From positions 1 through 5,788 of the forward strand of contig CAJOGH010000083.1 of assembly GCA_905233865.1 (NCBI GenBank): a stretch of DNA of 5,788 nt, in the 5' to 3' direction. A model generated the notes under the pieces. That model had not been told where the DNA came from. It made no database searches and saw only the letters and a program-made list of their open reading frames with translations. Each line of letters starts with the position of its first letter. Within the stretch, counting starts at the first letter, position 1. A program made the position numbers and the translations under genes. The DNA is from an uncultured Atopobiaceae bacterium. GTDB taxonomy: Bacteria; Actinomycetota; Coriobacteriia; Coriobacteriales; Atopobiaceae. This document shows positions 1 through 5,785 of the stretch, in pieces.

Positions 1-1
1 C

Positions 2-760
2 GTCGTGGGCGTTGACTGCGCCGCGGACGGCACCGTCACCTTTGTGCCCAAGGACCTGGGCGACCGCCCGGGCCTTGACGACCTGGTGGGCTACGAGCTG
101 CAAAAGGAGCGGCTCGTGGACAACACGCGCGCCTTCGTGGAGGGCCGCCCCGCCAACAACGTGCTGCTCTACGGCGACGCCGGCACCGGCAAGTCGACGA
201 GCGTGGCCGCGCTTGCCCCCGCCTATGCGGACGAGGGCCTGCGCATCGTCGAACTCTACAAGCACCAGATGCGCGCGCTGCCTGACGTGCTCGCGCTCCT
301 TGCCACGCGCAACCTGCGCTTCATCGTGTTCATCGACGACCTCTCCTTTGAGGGCGAAGAGGTGGAGTACAAGTACCTCAAGGCCGTCATCGAGGGAGGC
401 GTGGCCGCGCGCCCGGACAACGTGCTCGTGTATGCCACGTCCAACCGCCGCCATCTCATCAAGGAGACCTGGTCCGACCGAGACGACATGGAGCACGACG
501 GCGACATCCACCGCTCCGACACCATGCAGGAGAAGCTCTCGCTCGCGGGCCGCTTTGGCCTGACCATCAACTACAGCGCACCCAACCGACAGCTCTACCA
601 CGACATCGTGGCCGAGCTTGCCACACGCGCGGGAATCGCCATGCCCGAGGCCGATCTCATGCGCCTCGCCGACGCGTGGGAGATTCGCCACGGCGGCGTG
701 TCGGGTCGCGTCGCAGCCCAGTTCATCGACAACCTCGCCGCCACGACCCCCGCACCCTAG
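2..760 (+). CDS. DUF815 family AAA-type ATPase, N-terminus cut off by the window
   Basis: The reading frame is open to the left edge, so this is the C-terminal part of a longer protein; DUF815 (PF05673) proteins are usually about 400 residues or more and about 252 codons are visible. A GTG at base 5 exists but has no visible ribosome binding site and need not be the start. Counting from that GTG, the P-loop GDAGTGKS lies at residues 57-64, the Walker B strand FIVFIDDLSF at 106-115, a sensor-like YATSNRRHL at 143-151, and a conserved SLAGRFGLTI segment near 179-188. Known for the family: a cytoplasmic P-loop ATPase of uncharacterised role related to the AAA+ group. Family membership is a confident call from these motifs; the substrate is unknown. 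The gene ends in TAG 65 bases before ilvA and in the same direction, so read-through into ilvA is possible, although a perfect palindrome lies between them. Confidence 0.93.
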   Translation, partial: VVGVDCAADGTVTFVPKDLGDRPGLDDLVGYELQKERLVDNTRAFVEGRPANNVLLYGDAGTGKSTSVAALAPAYADEGLRIVELYKHQMRALPDVLALLATRNLRFIVFIDDLSFEGEEVEYKYLKAVIEGGVAARPDNVLVYATSNRRHLIKETWSDRDDMEHDGDIHRSDTMQEKLSLAGRFGLTINYSAPNRQLYHDIVAELATRAGIAMPEADLMRLADAWEIRHGGVSGRVAAQFIDNLAATTPAP

Positions 761-765
761 GCGGG

Positions 766-787
766 CGACAAGAGCATGCTCTTGTCG
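766..787. repeat. Perfect 22-bp palindrome between the ATPase gene and ilvA
   Basis: The left arm CGACAAGAGCA is followed directly by its exact reverse complement. As RNA it could form a 9-bp stem with a CATG loop. No T-run follows on either strand, so it is not a classical Rho-independent terminator. It sits 6 bases after the ATPase stop codon and 38 bases before the ilvA start, a position suited to an operator for ilvA or a processing/termination hairpin for the upstream gene. The same half-site CGACAAGAGC recurs at 5628-5645, which favours a dispersed element or a protein binding site over chance. The sequence is seen directly; the function is inferred. Confidence 0.8.
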
Positions 788-825
788 GCATAAACGAAGC
801 AGCCAAGCAACACGGAAGGAACGCC

Positions 826-2012
826 ATGGTCACCCTCGACAAGATCTACCACGCCGCATTCGTCCTGCGCGACATCACGCGCCGCACGGACCTCATTGCG
901 GCCCCGACGCTGGTCGACGGGCTTGACCTTCACCTCAAGACCGAGAACCTCCAGGTGACGGGCTCGTTCAAGGTGCGCGGCGCCTCGTACATGATCTCCA
1001 AGCTCGATGACGAGCAGAAGGCAGCGGGCATCATCACCTGCAGCGCGGGCAACCACGCGCAGGGCGTGGCCATGGCCGCCACCGCCGCGGGGGTCAAGAG
1101 CGTCGTGTGCATGCCGGACGGCGCGCCCATCATGAAGGTCGAGAACACCAAGCGCCTGGGCGCCCCGGCACCTACGACGACGCGCACGACTACGCCGAGG
1201 AGCTTGCCGCAAAGACCGGCATGACCTTCGTGCATCCCTATGACGACGAGGACGTCATCGCGGGTCAGGGCACCATTGGCCTGGAGATCCTGGACCAGCT
1301 GGACGACGTGGACGCGGTCGTCGTGCCCGTGGGAGGCGGTGGTCTCATCAGCGGCGTGGCCTGCGCCATCAAGAACCTCAAGCCCAGCTGCGCCGTCTAT
1401 GGCGTGCAGGCCGAGGGCGCGGCGTCCATGGAGCGCGCCTGGGTTGCCGGCGAGCGCCAGTCGCTCAAGAGCGTGAGCACCTTTGCCGACGGCATCGCGG
1501 TCAAGACGCCGGGCGAGATCACCTTTGGGATGGTTCAGAAGTACGTGGACAAGGTCGTGACCGTCACCGACGACGAGGTTGCTGCCGCCATTCTCGCGCT
1601 CATCGAGCGTCAGAAGGTCATCGCCGAAGGTGCGGGCGCCGTGAGCGTGGCCGCCGCGATGTTTGGCAAGCTTCCGCTCGAGGGCAAGCGCGTGGTCTGC
1701 GTGGTCAGCGGCGGCAACATCGACGTGAACATCCTGTCGCGTGTCATCGCCCGCGGCCTTGCCATGAGCGGCCGTACCGTGGAGCTGGGCATCGCACTGA
1801 CCGACAAGCCCGGACAGCTGGAGCTTGTGAGCCGCCTGATTGCGGAGTGCGGCGCCAACGTCGTGAGCGTCGACTACGACCGCACTGACCCCAACCTGCC
1901 CATCTCCAGCTGCATTCTGCGCATTGGCATGGAGACGCGCGACCGCGAGCAGATCGAGCTGATCAAGGAGCGCCTTGCCGCGGAGGGCTTCGAGCTCGTG
2001 AGCGAGCGGTAA
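826..2012 (+). pseudogene. ilvA: Threonine ammonia-lyase (PLP enzyme with ACT domain), broken by a frameshift/deletion
   Basis: Threonine ammonia-lyase (EC 4.3.1.19) deaminates threonine to 2-oxobutyrate in the cytoplasm, feeding isoleucine synthesis or threonine catabolism. ATG 826 is chosen because GGAAGGA lies 5 bases upstream and the protein begins as the family does. The first frame (826-1164, 113 codons) carries the PLP lysine in TGSFKVRGA (K49) and the SAGNHAQG loop at 73-80. The second frame (1164-2009, 282 codons) carries HPYDDEDVIAGQGTIGLEI, the phosphate-binding loop VPVGGGGLISG, SGGNID and a C-terminal ACT domain (from about base 1779, LTDKPGQLELVSRLI). The frames join in a C-rich stretch at 1162-1166. 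Compared with E. coli TdcB, where five residues (EVVLH) follow the equivalent alanine, five residues are absent here; with the one-base frame change this implies a 16-base deletion. Repaired length would be about 400 residues, normal for the single-ACT type. As given, translation stops at TGA 1222-1224 (132 residues). A sequencing or assembly error is possible. A bidirectional terminator follows the gene. Confidence 0.93.
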
Positions 2013-2058
2013 CTGGCCCCGTAGACCGGCGGACGCGAGCCTATATTACGCAAACGCA

Positions 2059-2093
2059 AAGGGGGCGAGCCGAGTGGCCCGCCCCCTTGTTGT
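2059..2093. terminator. Bidirectional Rho-independent terminator between convergent genes
   Basis: The left arm AAGGGGGCG (2059-2067) pairs with CGCCCCCTT (2080-2088). After one A-C mismatch, GCC (2069-2071) pairs with GGC (2076-2078) around a GAGT loop. On the + strand the stem is followed by a T-rich TTGTTGT, and on the - strand by TTTGCGTTTGCG. It lies between the ilvA stop (2012) and the stop of the convergent membrane protein gene (2112), so it can end transcription from both sides. Confidence 0.88.
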
Positions 2094-2111
2094 CTCGCTG
2101 CGAATGGCGCG

Positions 2112-3674
2112 CTACTGCTTGTTGGGGAAGTCGAGCGGCGTGTTAAGAACCTTGTCGTAGTCCTCGGGTGGGATCTTGCCCGTGGCCACGTCGTCGATGG
2201 TCTGGTCAACCGTGTCCTTGGGGACGTTCTTGTCCTGCAAGAGTTTGTCTATTTGGTCATTGACGGCACCTTTGGTAATCATATCGTCCGCGCCAAGGAT
2301 TGACGTGTACTTCTCGTCAGCCTTGGCCTTGAACTGTTCGAGCCTGTTGGCGTTCTCGTCAATCTGAGCGTGCTGTTCCGAGAGGTAGGGGATGTCGGCC
2401 AACTTGCGCTCTGCCTCACGAACGCTGTTAGCCTCTTCTCTTGCCGCACTCTGATACTCGTATGCCGTGAACATGGCATTGTCGTAGCTGTACTTGGATG
2501 CGTCCACAGGAGGGCTGATCAGGTAGAGCGACTGCAGGATGGAGTAGCCGGCGATGATGGCCACGGCAATGATGTTCATGACGTCGCGCGGCACACGGGA
2601 GATTGCGTACTCGAGCAGCGGGTAGACGAACCACGCGATGATGGACGCAGCCGCGCCAAAGGCAAGGGCGTTTTGCAGGCATACCTGGCCCATGATGTTA
2701 AAGGGCATGTCGGAGTAGTTCCACAACTCAAAGTGCGAGTTGACGATCAGACCCATGGACAGCTCGATGGCAGAGCAGGTGAGCGCGTTGGCGATGAACG
2801 AGAGGACGTATGCCATCCAGGGCTTGGGCATCTTCTTGACGAGCCACTCCTTGAGCGGGTAAAGCAGCACCGCGATCAGGACGACAGCCAGACCCTCCAT
2901 GGGGAAGGGGTAGAACCAGTCGCGCCAGAGCATGGTGTTGGTGGGGTCGTACTCGCCTTGGACGAGCCCCAGACGGATGAGCTGGCACATGGCCGCCTCC
3001 ATCCAGTGACCCAGGACCGAGAACACGCAGAAGTAGACGGCCAGGTTGCGGATGAACGGCCAGCCCTTCCGCTGGACCTTGAACTTTCCGCGCTCCACGT
3101 TGACGGATGAGGTGTCAAGGTCGTTGATGAGCACCTTCTTGCACCGTTCCGAGGTACCAAAGTAGACCATCATAAGGATGGGGTAGACGTTGGCGGAGAA
3201 CAGCGACATGACCGATTGGAGGTCGGCATGGATGCTCCCCGACGCAATAAGGGATGCGGAGATGAATATGGCACGCAGCCCAAACGCAACCATAGCCACG
3301 GGTCGCGTGATCTTTAGCCTCAGGGCGATCATGAAAACGATCAGGGCATTGGCAATGAGCTGATACCAGCCGATGAGCGTCATCGTGTCGTATATCTGGA
3401 GGTCGCGCGAGGAAAACACCAGCGTGGAGATCGTAGAGACAATCTCTAGGATCAGCATTACCTCGATGAGGCGCAGGAAGCCAAGGCGACGCGGGTCAGC
3501 TACCTTCGCCTTCTTGTACTCCTTCTTCGCCTCGATGGCGTGCTTGTGCGCAGCGTCGGCGGCGGCGCGGCGCTTGGCGGCCTCCCGCTTGCGGCTCTTC
3601 TCGTTGAGCTCGTCCTGCTCCTCTTGGGACAGTGCTTCCGTCGTGGGTTCCGTGGCGTTCTCTGGAACTCCCAT
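2112..3674 (-). CDS. PF06541 (CmpB-like, putative ABC transporter type IV) integral membrane protein with coiled-coil ends
   Basis: The 520-residue protein starts at ATG 3674, chosen because GGAGGA lies 6 bases upstream and because the frame further upstream reads antisense through other genes. Residues 1-62 are hydrophilic and rich in E, K, R and A, probably helical or coiled coil (about 17-55). Hydrophobic segments follow near 67-87, 97-119, 125-145, 155-172, 210-227, 257-275, 286-310, 328-352 and 364-386. The stretch FSVLGHWMEAAMCQ (218-231) and the stretch LWNYSDMPFNIMGQVCLQNALAFG (317-340, key residues W318, Y320, P324, N326, G329, C332, N335, G340) match the PF06541 pattern of a glycine-tryptophan helix followed by WxYSxxPFNxxGxxCLxNxLxxG. 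A soluble tail (about 395-520) begins with a probable coiled coil (405-455). The family is named as an ABC transporter type IV permease, but no ATPase gene is adjacent and its transport role is unproven. The gene looks monocistronic, with its own promoter region upstream and a shared terminator downstream. Confidence 0.88.
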   Translation of the reverse strand: MGVPENATEPTTEALSQEEQDELNEKSRKREAAKRRAAADAAHKHAIEAKKEYKKAKVADPRRLGFLRLIEVMLILEIVSTISTLVFSSRDLQIYDTMTLIGWYQLIANALIVFMIALRLKITRPVAMVAFGLRAIFISASLIASGSIHADLQSVMSLFSANVYPILMMVYFGTSERCKKVLINDLDTSSVNVERGKFKVQRKGWPFIRNLAVYFCVFSVLGHWMEAAMCQLIRLGLVQGEYDPTNTMLWRDWFYPFPMEGLAVVLIAVLLYPLKEWLVKKMPKPWMAYVLSFIANALTCSAIELSMGLIVNSHFELWNYSDMPFNIMGQVCLQNALAFGAAASIIAWFVYPLLEYAISRVPRDVMNIIAVAIIAGYSILQSLYLISPPVDASKYSYDNAMFTAYEYQSAAREEANSVREAERKLADIPYLSEQHAQIDENANRLEQFKAKADEKYTSILGADDMITKGAVNDQIDKLLQDKNVPKDTVDQTIDDVATGKIPPEDYDKVLNTPLDFPNKQ

Positions 3675-3866
3675 GTGTTCTCCTCCATTTTCAAAGCTTG
3701 ATGTCAGGAAGAGTCTAACAAAACGCAATGTGACCAAACGTATGGTTTGACGGGTGGTAACGTATGCTTCGCTGCCGATAAGAGCCTCCGTGTGCGGCGC
3801 CATCGTCTGAAAGTAGCCTATACTTTGAAAGAGGCACGCCACATTCCTTGCGAGAGGGAGCGTATC
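3675..3866. promoter_or_regulatory. Divergent intergenic region for the membrane protein (-) and the lipoprotein operon (+)
   Basis: This 192-base region is visibly richer in A and T than the genes on either side. The best single promoter element is a -10-like TATACT at 3819-3824 on the + strand, which would start transcription near 3831 and leave a leader of about 36 bases before the GTG at 3867. No good -35 is seen at the expected 16-18 base distance. For the - strand, TAGACT (3717-3712) could be a -10, with a weak TTGGTC (3737-3732) only 14 bases upstream of it. A short inverted repeat, CAAAC (3735-3739) and GTTTG (3745-3749), lies just beyond that and could be an operator. Ribosome binding sites end the region on both sides: GGAGGA for the - gene (3680-3685) and GAGAGGGAG for the + gene (3852-3860). 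Confidence 0.5.
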
Positions 3867-4415
3867 GTGATCCGAACAAGAGCCCTGCACCTCAGTGTCG
3901 TCCTGTCCTGCGCCGCCGCGCTCACGCTTGGTGGCTGCGCTGGCGCCGCGCAGCAGACTGTGCCCGCGACGACGACTGCGTCCACGCCTCCTGCGACGTC
4001 TGCCACCTCGCCCGCCGCCGACACGACTGCCCAGACCGGTGTCACCGTCCCTGGCGTGAGCCAATTTGGCCAGGAGACGGCGTCCGGCACGGTCGTGTGC
4101 ACGACCTATGCCGAGCGTGCCCAGGAGGTGGGTTACAAGGGCTCGGACTTTGCCAATGACTCCAGCCTGCTCACGCTGCTCGTTCTCTCGCGCCCCATTC
4201 ACGTGTGGGGCAACCGGGGCGGTGACTACATGCAGGACGACGTCAGCACCATCTGCCTTCCCAACGACGAGATGTACCGGCGCTTCAACGGCAAGACTAT
4301 AACCATTGGCGTCAACGACTGGGGCGACTTCCCATCCGACGTCACGGGCCTCCTCTACGACTGCATCGTGGACGTCGAGCACGACGGTCTCGCGCTCGTC
4401 GAGGCGCCTGCGTAG
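3867..4415 (+). CDS. Putative secreted lipoprotein of unknown function
   Basis: The 182-residue protein starts at GTG 3867, chosen because GAGAGGGAG ends 6 bases before it and because it gives a proper signal peptide: basic residues (IRTR), a hydrophobic core (about 8-20) and a lipobox LGGC with the lipidated cysteine at 24. Residues 25-60 are a low-complexity linker rich in T, A, P and S, typical of a tether holding a domain off the outer membrane face. The folded part (about 64-182) contains SGTVVCTTYAERAQEVGY, a DDVSTICLPN stretch, and YDCIVDVEHDGLALVEA at the end; cysteines 78, 130 and 166 could include a disulfide. I do not recognise the domain family. The gene ends 9 bases before the diguanylate cyclase, so the two are almost certainly one transcript, suggesting (inference only) that it is an extracytoplasmic ligand-binding or modulatory partner of that enzyme. 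Confidence 0.82.
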   Translation: MIRTRALHLSVVLSCAAALTLGGCAGAAQQTVPATTTASTPPATSATSPAADTTAQTGVTVPGVSQFGQETASGTVVCTTYAERAQEVGYKGSDFANDSSLLTLLVLSRPIHVWGNRGGDYMQDDVSTICLPNDEMYRRFNGKTITIGVNDWGDFPSDVTGLLYDCIVDVEHDGLALVEAPA

Positions 4416-4424
4416 GATCGCGCC

Positions 4425-5561
4425 GTGGGAGCCGACCTGAATACCGCGGACTATGATGTGCTCTTTACCGGCATCACGGGCCTGACCGTGGTGTTCATCA
4501 TCGCCTGCGCGATACTGGTGGGCGGCAACCGCATGCTTGGCCGCTCGACCAAGCATACCCTCATGACCTGCCTTGTCCTGACGCTGGGCGGCGTGGTCTT
4601 CCAATGGCTCAGCTGGATCGCGTCGGGCAACCCCGAGCTGAACCTGTACCAGAAGATTGCGGTGGCCGCAGAGTTCAGTGTGGCTCCGGCCATTCCCGTG
4701 GCGGCGGCCTTGGCGGTCAAGCACAACAAGAAGGCCAGGGTCATGATGGGGGTCATTCTTGCCAATATGGTCCTCGAGGCGGTCTCCGTGTTCGTACCGC
4801 TCGTCTTTGTCGTGAACGAACAGGGACTGTATGAGCGCGGTCCCGCATATCCCGTCTACATTGCCGCATACGTGGTTGGCGTTGTGTACCTGCTAATATG
4901 CGGCACCTTCGCCGTGAAGCGCTCGCAAGGTGCGAACTACTTGGCGCTCGGCTCCATCGTCCTGTGCCTTGCCACGGGCATCGTGTCTCAGATCATGGCC
5001 CACAGTTCCCAGACCAGTTGGACGGCCATCGCGCTGTCGCTTGCGCTCTACTACATCTACCACAACGATGCCGTGCAAAAGACCGACGAGCTCACGGGCC
5101 TGCTCAACCGACGGACCTACGAGCGCCACGTTGCCGACCTGGGCGGCCCGGCCCAGATATACCTGCTGGACCTCAACGACTTCAAGAGCGTCAACGACGT
5201 GCTGGGTCATGCCACCGGCGACGAGGTTCTCTCTCAGACTGCGGCTCTTATCCGCCACTCCTTCGGGCGTGCGGGACTGTGCTACCGCACGGGCGGCGAC
5301 GAGTTCGTGGTCATTGTCGACGGCGTGCACGCGCGCTCCCCGAGATTGCCGCAGAGCCGGGTGGACTACTTCCTCGAGGCGCTGGAGGCCGCGCGCGAGA
5401 AGAACCCAAGCCTGTGCGGCGTGTCGGTGGGCTATGCCGTGCTGGAGCACGGCGGCGATGTGGACGAGGCGTTCGTCCGTGCGGACAAGATGATGTACGA
5501 GGCCAAGCGCGCGAGCGGTGCCACCCGCGGCGGCCGCGCCAAGACCGAGGCAGCCCAGTAA
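4425..5561 (+). CDS. Membrane-anchored diguanylate cyclase (seven-helix N-terminus plus GGDEF domain)
   Basis: The 378-residue protein would make cyclic di-GMP from two GTP at the inner face of the membrane. Start: GTG 4425, with AGGA 5 bases upstream and 9 bases after the preceding stop. Hydrophobic segments lie near residues 11-34, 44-66, 78-98, 106-130, 142-164, 172-192 and 199-214, so about seven helices with only short loops and no separate periplasmic domain. The GGDEF domain follows: DELTGLLNRR at 221-230, LLDLNDFKSVND at 247-258 (D249 as metal ligand), GHATGDE at 261-267, the catalytic RTGGDEF at 288-294, and the closing ADKMMYEAKR at 353-362. All usual catalytic positions look intact. 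The inhibitory site RxxD expected at 281-284 reads GRAG, so product feedback at the canonical I-site is not expected. No EAL domain is present. It is translated with the upstream lipoprotein gene. A likely terminator lies about 155 bases after the stop. Confidence 0.92.
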   Translation: MGADLNTADYDVLFTGITGLTVVFIIACAILVGGNRMLGRSTKHTLMTCLVLTLGGVVFQWLSWIASGNPELNLYQKIAVAAEFSVAPAIPVAAALAVKHNKKARVMMGVILANMVLEAVSVFVPLVFVVNEQGLYERGPAYPVYIAAYVVGVVYLLICGTFAVKRSQGANYLALGSIVLCLATGIVSQIMAHSSQTSWTAIALSLALYYIYHNDAVQKTDELTGLLNRRTYERHVADLGGPAQIYLLDLNDFKSVNDVLGHATGDEVLSQTAALIRHSFGRAGLCYRTGGDEFVVIVDGVHARSPRLPQSRVDYFLEALEAAREKNPSLCGVSVGYAVLEHGGDVDEAFVRADKMMYEAKRASGATRGGRAKTEAAQ

Positions 5562-5566
5562 ATAGA

Positions 5567-5620
5567 CGTGCACCAAGGCGGAAATCATGCAAATCCGTAT
5601 GAAATCGATCTGAGTGCACG
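5567..5620 (+). repeat. Inverted repeat CGTGCAC / GTGCACG enclosing a possible leader ORF
   Basis: CGTGCAC at 5567-5573 and GTGCACG at 5614-5620 are exact reverse complements 40 bases apart. A second pair, AGGCG (5576-5580) and CGCCT (5619-5623), overlaps the right arm and would compete with it. Between the arms, AAATC occurs three times in roughly helical phase (5582, 5591, 5602). The region begins 5 bases after the cyclase stop codon, so it may be the 3' untranslated region of that operon or the leader of something to the right. Confidence 0.45.
5587..5613 (+). CDS. Possible 8-codon leader peptide MQIRMKSI
   Basis: ATG 5587 runs through eight codons to TGA 5611-5613. It is preceded, at a 5-base spacing, by AAGGCGG (5575-5581), one mismatch from the ideal AAGGAGG. 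The stop codon abuts the right arm of an inverted repeat, and a palindrome and a terminator-like hairpin follow downstream, which is the layout of a translated attenuator leader. ORFs this short with a fair ribosome binding site also occur by chance, and no downstream gene is visible in the window, so this is a weak call. Confidence 0.25.
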   Translation: MQIRMKSI

Positions 5621-5627
5621 CCTCTTT

Positions 5628-5645
5628 GCTCTTGTCGACAAGAGC
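5628..5645. repeat. Perfect 18-bp palindrome sharing its half-site with 766-787
   Basis: GCTCTTGTCGACAAGAGC is its own reverse complement. It contains the half-site CGACAAGAGC in the opposite order to the first palindrome: there the GAGC ends meet in the middle, here the CGAC ends do. As RNA it gives a 7-bp stem with a TCGA loop. A further short stem GCTTG-GG-CAAGC overlaps its right end (5644-5655). No T-run follows, so it is not a typical terminator. Confidence 0.8.
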
Positions 5646-5715
5646 TTGGGCAAGCGGCACCTCGCCTACCTGCGGATGTGACAAATCACCTGTCCCCTCA
5701 TATGCCCATCGTCCT

Positions 5716-5743
5716 GTCAACTAGGTCTCCCAGGTTGATTTTT
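5716..5743 (+). terminator. Probable Rho-independent terminator
   Basis: TCAAC (5717-5721) pairs with GTTGA (5734-5738). A T-G wobble (5722/5733), an A-A mismatch (5723/5732) and GG/CC (5724-5725 with 5730-5731) then lead to a TCTC loop. The stem is followed at once by TTTTT (5739-5743). The stem is modest for a GC-rich genome, but its shape and T-run on the + strand fit. It could end the lipoprotein-cyclase transcript or act as an attenuator for a gene further right. Confidence 0.55.
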
Positions 5744-5751
5744 CACAGGTC

Positions 5752-5785
5752 GGCCTACCCCCGGTAGCTACCCCGGGGGTAGGCC
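5752..5785. repeat. 13-bp GC-rich hairpin at the right edge
   Basis: GGCCTACCCCCGG (5752-5764) pairs perfectly with CCGGGGGTAGGCC (5773-5785) around an 8-base loop TAGCTACC. This is the most stable hairpin in the window. No T-run is visible after it on the + strand before the window ends. On the - strand the stem is followed by ACCTGTGAAAAATC, where the T-rich tract needed for termination is lacking. It may be a terminator whose tail is outside the window, part of a dispersed repeat, or an RNA structure. GCCTACC also occurs at 5664-5670 and could pair with the right arm instead. Confidence 0.7.

Noticed and set aside
1159..1170. Programmed -1 frameshift joining the two ilvA frames
   Set aside because: The C-run is not a canonical slippery heptamer, no supporting stem was noticed, and slippage would not restore the five residues missing relative to homologues; a deletion explains both facts.
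2370..3110. 246-codon + strand frame opposite the membrane protein gene
   Set aside because: Antisense shadow of a well-supported membrane protein, with no start signal or domain.
3747..3768. Promoter with -35 TTGACG (3747-3752) and -10 TATGCT (3763-3768)
   Set aside because: The spacer is only 10 bases, too short for a sigma-70 type promoter.
3776..3785. CGATAAGAGC, one mismatch from the palindrome half-site CGACAAGAGC
   Set aside because: It has no inverted partner nearby. A looser match at 3873-3883 (CGAACAAGAGC) is inside the lipoprotein signal peptide coding sequence.
3675..4724. Long upstream extension of the membrane protein frame on the - strand (870 codons in total)
   Set aside because: It runs antisense through the lipoprotein and the start of the cyclase, has arginine/histidine/glycine-rich composition typical of GC-rich shadow frames, and the strong GGAGGA site fixes the real start at 3674.
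4893..5720. 275-codon - strand frame opposite the cyclase gene
   Set aside because: The + strand there encodes a clear GGDEF domain; the antisense frame shows no recognisable domain or ribosome binding site.
5702..5767. 21-codon + strand ORF starting ATGCCCATC
   Set aside because: It has no ribosome binding site and runs through the terminator and the GC hairpin.
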